Position numbers and translations under genes: made by a program. The notes beneath the pieces are model-generated. The model made no database searches. It was not told the DNA's origin and saw only the letters and a list, made by a program, of their open reading frames with translations. A stretch of 64,000 bases of DNA from Lolium rigidum (taxonomy: Eukaryota > Streptophyta > Magnoliopsida > Poales > Poaceae), in contig NC_061510.1 in assembly GCF_022539505.1 (NCBI RefSeq), positions 92,210,292-92,274,291 on the forward strand. Reading direction: 5' to 3'. Below are positions 1 through 11,371 of the stretch, in pieces. Positions within the stretch are counted from its first letter, which is position 1, and each line of letters begins with the position of its first letter.

Positions 1-2
1 CG

Positions 3-498
3 CCACAAACTCTCTGGGTCTCTTACGGGTCATCTCAGTTCACCGGAGCAGCTGCAACATGGTTGGAATCGTTCCTGACGAAGAACACTCAGGCCGGATG
101 GGAGGAACTGGTGCGCGATGTGATGGCTCGCTTCATGGGCAACCAGCACACAATTCTTCTCCGAAGGTTTTACCACATTTCTCAAACCAGTACAGTTGAA
201 GATTATGTCCAGCGATTCTCAGACTTAGTGGACCAGCTAGCTGCGTACGAGCCACACCCTGAGTCCATCCGAAACATGACACAGTTCCTGGATGGCCTGA
301 AGCCAGCAGTCAGGGTCCTAGTAGCTATACAGCAGCCTGAAGATCTCGACACAGCTTTCACCCTGGCACTACTGTATGAAGAAATGGGAGAAGGAACTAA
401 CCCCTTTGCAGCCACGGCTCCACTCCGACAAGGCGTTGGAAGAAATGCACCCCAACAGTTTCCTCTGCCACCTCCGCCACCTCCAACGAAATGGGTGT
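3..498 (+). pseudogene. gag: Element B gag (capsid part), cut by insertion of element A
   Basis: This encodes the retrotransposon capsid protein that would assemble the cytoplasmic virus-like particle. The frame is open from base 3 with no start codon in the window, so the N-terminus is missing. A block including WLESFLTKNT, followed by an FYHISQT..VEDYVQRFSDLVDQL segment, matches the Retrotrans_gag (PF03732) type of plant gypsy elements. The reading frame runs through a proline-rich linker and is broken at 498 by the GGTGT target duplication of element A. It resumes in the same frame at 10,605. No stop or frameshift is visible in this piece. Confidence 0.88.
494..498. repeat. Target-site duplication GGTGT of element A
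   Basis: GGTGT directly precedes element A and is repeated directly after it at 10,600-10,604. A perfect 5-bp duplication is the usual signature of LTR-element integration and fixes both ends of A. Confidence 0.95.
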
Positions 499-3400
499 TG
501 ATACGTCTCCGACGTATCGATAATTTCTTATGTTCCATGCCACATTATTGATGATATCTACATGTTTTATACACATTATATGTCGTATTTATGCATTTTC
601 CGGCACTAACCTATTAACGAGATGCCGAAGAGCCGATTCTTGTTTTCTCGCTGTTTTTGGTTTCGAAATCCTAGTAAGGAAATATTCTCGGAATTGGACG
701 AAATCAACGCCCAGGGTCCTATTTTGCCACGAAGCATCCAGAAGACCGAAGAGAAGACGAAGTGGGGCCACGGGGCGCCGCCACACTAGGGCGGCGCCGC
801 CTGCATAGGGCCCGCGCGGCCCTGTTGTGTGGGGCCCCCGTGACCCCTCCGAGGCTGCCCTTCCGCCTACATATAGTCTTCGTCGCGAAACCCCCGCACC
901 GAGAGCCACGATACGGAAAACCTTCCGCAGACGCCGCCGCCGCCAATCCCATCTCGGGGGATTCAGGAGATCGCCTCCGGCACCCTGCCGGAGAGGGGAA
1001 TCATCTCCCGGAGGACTCTTCACCGCCATGGTCGCCTCCGGAGTGATGAGTGAGTAGTTCACCCCCGGACTATGAGTCCATAGCAGTAGCTAGATGGTCG
1101 TCTTCTCCTTATGTGCTTCATTGTCGGATCTTGTGAGCTGCCTAACATGATCAAGATCATCTATCCGTAATTCTATATGTTGTGTTTGTCGGGATCCGAT
1201 GGATAGAGAATACTATGTTATGTTGATTATCAATCTATTACCTATGTGTTGTTTATGATCTTGCATGCTCTCCGTTATTAGTAGAGGCTCGGCCAAGTTT
1301 TTACTCTTAACTCCAAGAGGGAGTATTTATGCTCGATAGTGGGTTCATGCCTCCATTAAATCTGGGACGATGATGAGAAAGTTCTAAGGTTATGGATGTG
1401 TTGTTGCCACTAGGGATAAAACATTGATGCTATGTCCGAGGATGTAGTTATTGATTACATTACGCACCATACTTAATGCAATTGTCCGTTGTTTGCAACT
1501 TAATATCGGAAGGGGTTCGGATGATAACCTGAAGGTGGACTTTTTAGGCATAGATGCATGCTGGATAGCGGTCTATGTACTTTGTCGTAATGCCCAACTA
1601 AATCTCACAATACTCATTAGTTAACAGTATAATGGAACCACCTACTACGTCTCACAGCGATTTGGCGTCCACCACCGTTGGATCCAACTCTTTGACGCTC
1701 GAGATCTCTTGTACTCACCGAAACGTTGCTAGAACCTGTTCGCCAGCGATTGGCGTCGAATGGGCAGCCCACATTACAGGGCTGCTACTCTGCTGCCTGA
1801 ATTCGGGGTTCTCTGGTTAATCGGGCCGACGAACTGTGAAATCCGTTAAATTGGCCCACAAAGTGTGTGATGGAGGTCCATCCCGAGCATTCCATGCGTC
1901 TACAATTCTTCTCTCCTTCATCCCTCATATCCGCCGCTCGCACATCTCGCCCTCAAGATCACGCCGTCTTCTGCCATCCCTTCTCAATCAGGGAGAAACC
2001 TGGACGCGCTACCCACTGATGTGGGAGGGAGATATGCAGTGGCAGTAGACTGCGGGAGCGAACCCTAGTGCGCACGGAAACGCTACATCGAGCGGCGGTG
2101 CCCACCGCGAGAAGAACTTGTTCAGCGGCGGCGCCATCTAAACTTGCGTCCACTAGCGCACTTCCATCCAAGAGAACGGCGGCCACGCTTCTATGTTCCA
2201 TAAATTCCCGCTGTGCTATTTCCCTGCAGGTACCGATCACGACTGATCTGATGGGAATCAGGATCATGTAAGAACCATGTAAGATTTAGAAGGGCATGGA
2301 GATGTCGCCGCCGTTCCATGAGTGAAGCGCACTTTTCTGTCTGTCGCTGCACCTTCCCCATGTTCCACTGCCGTGTGCGCTTCCTCTGGTTGCCGTGAAT
2401 ACAGAGCGGAAGAGGTATGTATGTAGGGATCATCCGTGCTCTAGCCTCTAGCTATATTTATTGAACACTTTGCTCGATTGTTTCCAGACCCTGCCTCAGC
2501 ACAACAGCACGGGACATACACGGACGCCAAGGTCTGTATGGTATGAGTGCTTCAATAAATCTTCCAGGTAGCTAGCCCAAATGCTGTAACCTATTTTATG
2601 TATTTACATATCTGTGCTTTCCATATAAGCAAAAAAATAATGCAATATATATAATATTTCCCTGCATGATATGGGGTGTATAATGTGACTCCTTTTCATG
2701 GCTCAATTTGAATAAAGATGATGCTTCATTGCCCATGAAAGGTCAATGGTTCAAAGTACAGCTACAACCATCGAGACACTACCAGCCTAATATGGCTTTC
2801 TACATATGTGTAAGGAACCAACACCAGACCCTACACCTGAGAAGGTAGATGGCATAAGATCAGTTAAATCAGAAGCTGCACCTAAGAAGGTAGATGATGA
2901 TACAGTTAATTAAATCAATTTTGGTAGGTATATCTCAGCCTTATTATCCTATGCAGAGGAATATTGGTGTCACTTCATTGACTTCAAATTAAAATCAAAG
3001 CCAAATAAATCTGCTAGCAACAAACATTCGCTAAATTAAGCACCAAGAAGGCTTCAGCTACTTCCACTAGCAATTCAAAGTTTGGTGAACTTCACTTTTG
3101 TACATTTTTAAGAGGAATGTCAAACCTATAGGCATATGCATGTCTACTAATATTCATAGTATCCTGTCAAGTTATCTTTATAGAATATTTTAGTCAGTAG
3201 CTTACTCCCCAAACTATTCACGCTTGTAATAGGAAGATTACATATGTGACTTTGTTCCACAAGATATATAGCATATTTTGGTCATTGTGTTGCTGACACA
3301 ACTTTTAAACATTTGTGTTAGGAAGATTATGTATGTGCATTAGGCACAAACTTTAATGATAACTGATCTTCTCATCTATTTGTGTGTTTCATGTTGCTGT

Positions 3401-5315
3401 TCCAGCTCATTCTCAAATCTGGCTTGATGAGAAACAACATATGCGATAAGAATCCTTATGGGAAGTTTTTGGGACGGTATGCTTAAAAATAACCCAATAG
3501 TTCTCCTTATCGATTGATTTATCCAACCCATCAGGTACCTGAAATATTTTTATCTTGTAAACTTATGAGTTTCCTTTCCTTGTTTATAGGGACTGAGAGA
3601 AGAAAATAAAAATGGAGATATTAAAGCTGCAAAAAACATCTTAGTCATGAACCTTTTCTATCTTTCATCTCATTTTGTATTATTGACTTGATTCTTACAA
3701 TTAATATTGGGCAGGCAGTATATTCTAACAACAGCAACGCCCAAGGATTTACTTTGCTACATTTGGTATTTGGTATTCTAATACCCCTGCTAAGTTATAT
3801 TCACACGCAAGTGCACCATTAGCATAAACATTTTCTTATTATTGTATAGTTATACACAGGTAACATCACTAGGATGAGGCTAGCACAACCATGCACTAGG
3901 ATGATATACACCACATATACACTAATCTTGAAATGTTGTATCTGCTGATCAATGAAATATCCAAACATACGCTTGACCAAATCAGTTTGTCTATTTTCTA
4001 AAATTTCTGCTTCCAAGATACAAATGCATGTCTCTCTATAATGTAAGGAGACCTATGCATGAGAACATGATTGTTCAATTGTAAATACCTTTGTTGGGTA
4101 TATCATTTATTGTGCTACAGAAGCTTTTTCTTCTCGGCACATATATATCAACAAAAAATGAGCAAATCTCCATCTAATGAACATTTATCTATATTGCATG
4201 TTGCATAGTTTAACCAAACTGAGGTTGCACTTCTCGTGGATAGCGGAGTAAATATTCAATGCAAAAAATTCATGTTACTTTTTCACTGAATGAGCCCATT
4301 TGTCATGGAATTAATGGCTTATACATTAATTCCTCAAATACTTACAACGATATGTTTCTGAAGTTAATTAATTTTCATTATATTCATGTAGTTTCGTGCG
4401 CTGTTCTTAAATTATGAGCGCTCCTTGGTATCTTTCATGTTTGTAATGCTTTTATATCCTCTATGGTGCACAAGTTGTGGCGGATGAAGAGCATGTTGAG
4501 GTGAAATGTCTCCCGGAAGAACATGCTCCTGGCTTAAAAATGAAGTTTGCAAAAAATGTTTACAGTCTGAAAAATCTGAGGATAGTAACAAATCAATTGT
4601 TTATGCGTGTGTAAAGTTTCATGAAGAAGAGATATTATCTATTGTTAGAAGAATTTTCTCATATAATCTACTACTTGGTGTATATTTTCAAGTCATTCGG
4701 TCTTTTAATTATCTACATTACAGAACAATAAATTCATTTGATGAAAAATTAACTTCTATGTTTGTGTCTCCCTGTTACGAACAATGATCATTTTATCATC
4801 AAAATAGTGACGGGCGCAGCAACGAGCGCTATCATGGTCTAGTCATATCATGTATGTGCATGGTCATGCCCTCTCTATTTGTCAATTGCCCGACTGTAAT
4901 TTGTTCACCCAACATGCTATTTATCTTATGGGAGAGACACCTCTAGTGAACTGTGGACCCCGGTCCATTCTTTTACATTGAATACAATCTACTGCAATAC
5001 TTGTTCTACTGTTTTCTGCAAACAATCATCATCCACACTATACATCTAATCCTTTGTTACAGCAAGCCGGTGAGATTGACAACCTCACTCTTTCGTTGGG
5101 GCAAAGTATTTTGGTTGTGTTGTGCGAGGTTCCACGTTGGCGCCGGAATCCCCGGTGTTGCGCCGCACTACATCCCGCCGCCATCAACCTTCAACGTGCT
5201 TCTTGGCTCCTCCTGGTTCGATAAACCTTGGTTTCTTTCCGAGGGAAAACTTGCCGCTGTACGCATCACACCTTCCTCTTGGGGTTCCCAACGGACGCGT
5301 GCTGTACGCGTATCA
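499..5315 (+). repeat. 5' LTR of element A, with Helitron inside
   Basis: It starts TGATACGTCTCC and ends CGCGTATCA. It carries promoter and RNA-processing functions of the element, and a weak TATA-like CATATAG lies near 870. It aligns with the 3' LTR along its whole length except for bases 1,617-4,842. Differences from the 3' LTR are numerous, and several are CTG/TCG exchanges (for example 1,529-1,531 against 10,036-10,038), so divergence should not be used for dating without checking the reads. Confidence 0.93.
1617..4842 (+). mobile_element. Helitron-like insertion in the 5' LTR of element A
   Basis: Comparison with the empty site in the 3' LTR (around 10,120) shows a 3,226-bp insertion exactly between A and T with no target duplication. 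The right end is CTAG followed by host T, with a GCGC/GCGC stem at 4,814-4,829 nine bases upstream. These are the textbook Helitron features. The left end TTAGTTAACAG lacks the usual TC, so it is degenerate or the boundary is off by a few bases. No Rep/helicase is present, so it is non-autonomous. Bases 1,630-2,440 are GC-rich and look like a gene 5' region. The rest is AT-rich and has possible exon-like pieces, such as an AG- and GT-flanked 71-bp open segment at 3,406-3,476 and a 93-codon ORF at 4,506-4,787. I recognise neither. Confidence 0.72.
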
Positions 5316-5326
5316 AGCTCTTTTTC

Positions 5327-5344
5327 TGGAGCCGTTGCCGGGGA
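5327..5344 (+). other. Primer-binding site of element A
   Basis: TGGAGCCGTTGCCGGGGA lies 11 bases after the 5' LTR. It differs by one base from the TGGCGCCGTTGCCGGGGA site common in Athila-like plant gypsy elements. A tRNA 3' end would prime minus-strand DNA synthesis here. Confidence 0.75.
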
Positions 5345-5547
5345 GATCAAGACACGCTGCAAGGGGAGTCTCCACAATCCAATCTCTTTACTTTGTTTTT
5401 GTCTTGCTTTATTTTATTTACTACTTTGTTTGCCGCATTATATCAAAACACAAAAAAATTAGTTGCTAGCTTTACTTTATTTACTGTCTTGCATTCTATA
5501 TCAAAAACACACAAAAAATTAGTTACTTGCATTTTACTTTTGTTACC

Positions 5548-6420
5548 ATGTCTAGCTCTGCACCTGTTACTTCTTCACCTGAGGAATTAGTCTTCACTTT
5601 TAAACAAGGGGATGAGGAGAGTTTTAAAGATGCTTGGTCCAGAATTTTTACTTCTTATCGTAAAACTGAACCTCAAATGACTCTAAGTTTGCTCCTTAGC
5701 AATTTTTATTTTGGTCTTATGATTCGCTATAGATATGCCTTGGATGCTCTAGTGGGAGGAGATTTCCTTCATTGCAATGGGGATCAAGCTTTTAATGCCA
5801 TAAAGAAGTTGGTTGCATCACATGATTCAGCTAATAACTTTGATTCAGCCCTTATTAGCATTTATAATAGATTAAACACTCTTGAGACAAGTGCATCTCG
5901 CTTGAACGAAAATTATAGATATATTCGTAACCGTCTTGATCAAGTTTTAGTGAACTCTGAACCTTCATTATGGGATCCTACTATTAAAATTGTTATCGGT
6001 GACCAAACTCTTCATGCCAATTGTGAAATTATGTCTGAATTTTGCCTAATGCCTAAGAGTATTCATGAATCTTTGAAACTTTGGGGATTCGTTGAACGGG
6101 GAGAAGGAATAACTCTTATTGATAACTCTGTTATAATTCCTAAAGGAATAGCTGCGGGTGTGCATACAACCATTCTTGGGAGAACAATATCCATTGATTA
6201 TCTTGTTATTGAATGTGTAGGAACAGGACAAATCACACTCGGAAGATCCCTGCTGAAACTATTGGGAGCAGTCATAGACATGGGAGAAGGCACCCTAAAA
6301 TTCACCTCTACACCCGGGGGTAGACATATATTCCCTAAGCTAAAGAGTAAGAAAAAGAACAAGAAAGGTAAGGGTAAAGCCCAAGGTAATGTCGATGCAT
6401 CATCTCTTGATAACACTTGA
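5548..6420 (+). CDS. Intact gag/protease-like protein of element A
   Basis: This is an uninterrupted 291-codon ORF starting at the ATG in ACCATGTCTAGC, the first one with clear coding character; an upstream in-frame ATG at 5,527 would add 7 residues. Residues 1-140 are gag-like and helical (DEESFKDAWSRI...). Residues 145-265 resemble a retroviral aspartic-protease fold: an IKIVIGDQTLHANCE strand pair, LMPKSIHE, a GRTISIDYLVIE stretch and ITLGRSLLKLLGAVID near the end. The position where the catalytic D-T/S-G should stand reads EIMSEFCLMP, so it cannot be an active protease. A lysine-rich tail (KLKSKKKNKKGKGK) could bind RNA. The open frame in an element without pol suggests a structural or packaging role, but that is inference. 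Athila-like ancestry is likely. Confidence 0.8.
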   Translation: MSSSAPVTSSPEELVFTFKQGDEESFKDAWSRIFTSYRKTEPQMTLSLLLSNFYFGLMIRYRYALDALVGGDFLHCNGDQAFNAIKKLVASHDSANNFDSALISIYNRLNTLETSASRLNENYRYIRNRLDQVLVNSEPSLWDPTIKIVIGDQTLHANCEIMSEFCLMPKSIHESLKLWGFVERGEGITLIDNSVIIPKGIAAGVHTTILGRTISIDYLVIECVGTGQITLGRSLLKLLGAVIDMGEGTLKFTSTPGGRHIFPKLKSKKKNKKGKGKAQGNVDASSLDNT

Positions 6421-8968
6421 TATACACTTTCTGCGCCTAGCTGAAAGGCGTTAAAGAAAAAGCGCTTATGGGAGACAACCCATGTTTTACTACAGTAATT
6501 TTATTTTATATTTGAGTCTTGGAAGTTGTTTACTACTGTAGCAACCTCTCCTTATCTTAGTTTTGTGCATTGTTGTGCCAAGTAAAGTCTTTGATAGTAA
6601 GGTTCATACTAGATTTGGATTACTGCGCGAAACAGATTTCTTTGCTGTCACGAATTTCGACCTGCCTCTCTGTAGGTAGCTCAGAAAAATATGCCAATTT
6701 ACGTGTGTGATCCTCAGATATGTACGCAACTTTCATTCAATTTGGGCATTTTCATTTGAGCAAGTCTGGTGCCTCAATAAAATCCGTATTTACGGACTGT
6801 TCTGTTTTGACAGATTCTGCCTTTTATTTCGCATTGCCTCTTTTGCTATGATGGATGAATTTCTTTGTACCATTAATGTCCAGTTGCTTTGTGCAATGTC
6901 CAGAAGTGTTAAGAATGATTATGTCACCTCTGAACATGTGAATTTTTATTATGCACTAACCCTCTAATGAGTTGTTTCGAGTTTGGTGTGGAGGAAGTTT
7001 TCAAGGATCAAGAGAGGGAGATGATACGATATGATCAAGGAGAGTGAAAGCTCTAAGCTTGGGGATGCCCGGTGGTTCACCCCTGCATATTTTAAGAAGA
7101 CTCAAGCATCTAAGCTTGGGGATGCCCAAGGCATCCCCTTCTTCATCGACAACATTATCAGGTTCCTCCCCTGAAACTATATTTTTATTCCATCACATCT
7201 TATGTGCTTTGCTTGGAGCGTCGGTTTGTTTTTGTTTTTGTTTGAATAAAATGGATCCTAGCATTCATTGTGTGGGATAGAGACACGCTCCGCTGTTGCA
7301 TATGGACAAATATGTCCTTAGGCTTTACTCATAGTATTCATGGCGAAGGTTGAATCTTCTTCGTTAAATTGTTATATGGTTGGAATCGGGAAATACTACA
7401 TGTAGTAATTCTAAAATGTCTTGAATAATTTGATACTTGGCAATTTTTTGCTCATGTTTAAGCTCTTGCATCATATACTTTGCACCCATTAATGAAGAAA
7501 CACCTAGAGCTTGCTAAAATTTGGTTTGCATATTTGGTATCTCTAAAGTCTAGATAATTTCTAGTATTGAGTTTGAACAACAAGGAAGACGGTGTAGAGT
7601 CTTATAATGTTTACAATATGTATTTTATGTGAGTTTTGCTGCACCGGTTCATCCTTGTGTTTGTTTCAAATAACCTTGCTAGCCTAAACCTTGTATCGAG
7701 AGGGAATACTTCTCATGCATCCAAAATCCTTGAGCCAACCACTATGCCATTTGTGTCCACTATACCTACCTACTACATGGTATTTCTCCGCCATTCCAAA
7801 GTAAATTGCTTGAGTGCTACCTTTAAAATTTCCATTCTTTACCTTTGCAATATATAGCTCATGGGACAAATAGCTTAAAAACTATCGTGGTATTGAATAT
7901 GTACTTATGCACTTTATCTCTTATTAAGTTGCTTGTTGTGCGATAACCATGTTCCTGGGGACGCCATCAACTCTCTTTGTTGAATATCATGTGAGTTGCT
8001 ATGCATGTCCGTCTTGTCTGAAGTAAGGGAGATTTACCACTCATTTAATGGTTAGAGCATGCATATTGTTAGAGAAGAACATTGGGCCGCTAACTAAAGC
8101 CATGAATCATGGTGGAAGTTTCAGTTTTGGACATATATCCTCAATCTCATATGAGAACATTAATTGTTGCTACATGCTTATGCATTAAAGAGGAGTCCAT
8201 TATCTGTTGTCTATGTTGTCCCGGTATGGATGTCTAAGTTAAGAATAATCAAAAGCGAGAAATCCAAATGCGAGCTTTCTCCTTAGACCTTTGTACAGGC
8301 GGCATAGAGGTACCCCTTTGTGACACTTGGTTAAAACATGTGTATTGCGATAATCCCGGTAATCCAAGCTAATTAGGACAAGGTGCGGGCACTATTAGTA
8401 TACTATGCATGAGGCTTGCAACTTGTAAGATATAATTTACATGATACATATGCTTTATTACTACCGTTGACAATATTGTTTCTTGTTTTCAAAACCAAAG
8501 CTCTAGCACAAATATAGCAATCAATGCTTCCTCTGCGAAGGGCCTTTCTTTTACTTTTATGTTGAGTCGGTTCACCTATTTCTCTCCATCTCAAGAAGCA
8601 AACACTTGTGTGAACTGTGCATTGATTCCTACATACTTGCATATTGCACTTGTTATATTACTTTACATTGACAATATCCATGAGATATACATGTTACAAG
8701 TTGAAAGCAACCGCTGAAACTTAATCTTCCTTTGTGTTGCTTCAATACCTTTACTTTGATTTATTGCTTTATGAGTTAACTCTTATGCAAGACTTATTGA
8801 TGCTTGTCTTGAAAGTACTATTCATGAAAAGTCTTTGCTTTATGATTCATTTGTTTACTCATGTCATTACCATTGTTTTGATCGCTGCATTCGTTACATA
8901 TGCTTACAATAGTATGATCAAGGTTATGATGGCATGTCACTCCAGAAATTATCTTTGTTATCGTTTAC
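6421..8968 (+). other. Non-coding 3' internal region of element A
   Basis: This region has about 2.5 kb of AT-rich sequence and no convincing ORF. It contains two internal copies of the PPT-like motif AAGCTTGGGGATGC (7,055-7,068 and 7,112-7,125), the second followed by a GGGGATGCCcaaGGCATCCCC palindrome. It may be the remnant of a lost pol/env region replaced by non-coding DNA. Confidence 0.7.
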
Positions 8969-9004
8969 CTGCTCGGGACGAGCAGAAACTAAGCTTGGGG
9001 ATGC
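8969..9004 (+). other. PPT of element A with upstream stem-loop
   Basis: CTGCTCG-GGA-CGAGCAG (8,969-8,985) forms a perfect 7-bp stem with a GGA loop. Five bases later the polypurine tract AAGCTTGGGGATGC (8,991-9,004) abuts the 3' LTR. The PPT primes plus-strand synthesis. The role of the hairpin is unknown, but equivalent hairpins precede the PPTs of elements B and 0. Confidence 0.8.
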
Positions 9005-10599
9005 TAATACGTCTCCGACGTATCGATAATTTCTTATGTTCCATGCCACATTATTGATGATATCTACATGTTTTATACACATTATATGTCGTATTTATGA
9101 ATTTTACGGCACTAACCTATTAACGAGATGCCGAAGAGCCGATTCTTCGTTTTCTCGCTGTTTTTGGTTTCAGAAATCCTAGTAAGGAATTATTCTCGGA
9201 ATTGGACGAAATCAACGCCCAGGGTCCTATTTTGCCACGAAGCTTCCAGAAGACCGAAGAGAAGACGAAGTGGGGCCACGGGGCGCCGCCACACTAGGGC
9301 GGCGCGGCCTGCATAGGGCCCGCGCGGCCCTGTTGTGTGGGGCCCCCGTGACCCCTCCGAGGCTGCCCTTCCGCCTACATATAGTCTTCGTCGCGAAACC
9401 CCCAGTACCGAGAGCCACGATACGGAAAACCTTCCAGAGACGCCGCCGCCAATCCCATCTCGGGGGATTCAGGAGATCGCCTCCGGCACCTGCCGGAGAG
9501 GGGAATCATCTCCTGGAGGACTCTTCACCGCCATGGTCGCCTCCGGAGTGATGAGTGAGTAGTTCACCCCTGGACTATGGGTCCATAGCAGTAGCTAGAT
9601 GGTCGTCTTCTCCTTATGTGCTTCATTGTCGGATCTTGTGAGCTGCCTAACATGATCAAGATCATCTATCCGTAATTCTATATGTTGTGTTTGTCGGGAT
9701 CCGATGGATAGAGAATACTATGTTATGTTGATTATCAATCTATTACCTATGTGTTGTTTATGATCTTGCATGCTCTCCGTTATTAGTAGAGGCTCGGCCA
9801 AGTTTTTACTCTTAACTCCAAGAGGGAGTATTTATGCTCGATAGTGGGTTCATGCCTCCATTAAATCTGGGACAAGTGACGGAAAGTTCTAAGGTTGTGG
9901 ATGTCGTTGTTGCCACTAGGGATAAAACATTGATGCTATGTCCGAGGATGTAGTTATTGATTACATTACGCACCATACTTAATGCAATTGTCTCGTTGTT
10001 TGCAACTTAATACCGGAAGGGGTTCGGATGATAACTCGAAGGTGGACTTTTTAGGCATAGATGCATGCTGGATAGCGGTCTATGTATTTTGTCGTAATGC
10101 CCAATTAAATCTCACAATACTCATCATATCATGTATGTGCATGGTCATGCCCTCTCTATTTGTCAATTGCCCGACTGTAATTTGTTCACCCAACATGCTA
10201 TTTATCTTATGGGAGAGACACCTCTAGTGAACTGTGGACCCCGGTCCATTCTTTTACATTGAATACAATCTCATCGCAATACTTGTTCTACTCGTTTTAC
10301 GCAAGCAATCATCATCCACACTATACATCTAATCCTTTGTTACAGCAAGCCGGTGAGATTCACAACCTCACTCTGTTTTGTTGGGGCAAAGTACTTTGGT
10401 TGTGTTGTGCAGGTTCCACGTTGGCGCCGGAATCCTCGGTGTTGCGCCGCACTACATCCCGCCGCCATCAACCTTCAACGTGCTTCTTGGCTCCTCCTGG
10501 TTCGATAAACCTTGGTTTCTTTCTGAGGGAAAACTTGCCGCTGTATGCATCACACCTTCCTCTTGGGGTTCCCAACGGACGCGTGCTGTACGCGTATCA
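9005..10599 (+). repeat. 3' LTR of element A
   Basis: This 1,595-bp LTR starts TAATACGTC (TG mutated to TA) and ends TATCA before the GGTGT duplication. It preserves the Helitron-free state of the LTR and so defines the Helitron insertion point precisely. Confidence 0.93.
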
Positions 10600-10604
10600 G
10601 GTGT

Positions 10605-11371
10605 CGAAATCATTAGAAGAGAAGAAACAGCTTGAAGCAACCAGGGGAAGTTCGGAGGATAAATGGAGCAACCTAAAGGCCTACCGCAGGGCTAAGGGAC
10701 TGTGTTTTGTCTGTGGAGAAAAATGTGAAAAAGATCATATGTGCAAGGGAGCTGTCCAGCTACACATTGTGCAAGAGATGCTGAATTGCATGCAAACGGA
10801 GCTCACTGATGAAGGACCTGAAGAAGAATCAGATACAGAATCACAGCACCTCATGTGCCTATCAGCGGCAGCGGCTGATTCCAAGGAGCAATCTCAGAAG
10901 ACTCTACAGCTCAGAGTTACAGTGCAAGGGCACTCCATGCTCTTCCTAGTAGACTCTGGAAGCTCAGCCTGTTTCATCGACAAGGACAAGGCCAAATTGC
11001 TCTCTGGCCAACAACAGATGGACAAGACTCTTAGGGTACAAGTGGCAGGAGGGGAGATTCTGCAAGCTACTGATTATTTTCCTAAACTCATTTGGACAGT
11101 TGAGGAAGCTGAATTCGAAGACTCCTTCCGCATCCTACCCCTCAAGAGTTATGACGGCATAATTGGCCATGATTGGCTAGCCAAACATAGCCCTATGTTG
11201 ACTCATTGGTCACAGCATTGGCTGGCGATGGTGAGGGAAGAGCATCTGATAGTACTTCATGGCGAAGGAACTGCTGGCGCCACACACGCACTCATAGAGT
11301 TACATGTGATCCAGGACACGGGTGAATCGACTGCTGCACAACACAGCCCAGGTATACAAGCTCTGCTGGTA
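10605..11371 (+). pseudogene. Element B nucleocapsid and protease segment
   Basis: It continues the gag frame from 498. Near residue 30 a zinc-knuckle variant, CFVC..(x7)..HMC, typical of some chromoviruses, precedes a VQLHIVQEML segment. The aspartic protease has the active-site motif LVDSGSSACFID, and a later IIGHDWLAKHSP block matches the protease C-terminus and linker to RT. Around 11,367-11,372 the frame shifts by one base: the downstream frame reads FSDVFDTPTGLPP, the conserved entry into RT. Apart from this single lesion it is uninterrupted. Confidence 0.87.

Larger units (their letters stand above)
499..10599 (+). mobile_element. Element A: non-autonomous gypsy LTR retrotransposon
   Basis: Paired LTRs (499-5,315 and 9,005-10,599), a primer-binding site, one gag/protease-like ORF, a long non-coding 3' region, a polypurine tract and a perfect GGTGT duplication define the element. 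The 5' LTR is three times longer than the 3' LTR because of a 3.2-kb Helitron. Without it the LTRs are about 1.59 kb each. No reverse transcriptase, RNase H or integrase is present, so it must be mobilised in trans. The phrase AAGCTTGGGGATGC and the LTR start TGATACGTCTCC are typical of abundant non-autonomous gypsy families in Triticeae-type genomes. I do not assign a family name. Confidence 0.92.

Noticed and set aside
589..1062. Minus- and plus-strand ORFs in the GC-rich LTR segment of element A (repeated at 9,227-9,562)
   Set aside because: The Arg/Pro/Ala-rich translations are a product of base composition, and the segment is the LTR promoter/leader region.
1836..2271. GC-rich start of the Helitron as a captured gene promoter and first exon
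   Set aside because: It looks gene-like in composition, but I cannot identify the gene or a conserved peptide, so it is noted only as cargo.
4506..4787. 93-codon ORF in the Helitron as a real gene
   Set aside because: It is AT-rich, has no recognised domain or supporting splice structure, and is no longer than expected by chance in 3 kb. Kept only as a possible captured fragment.
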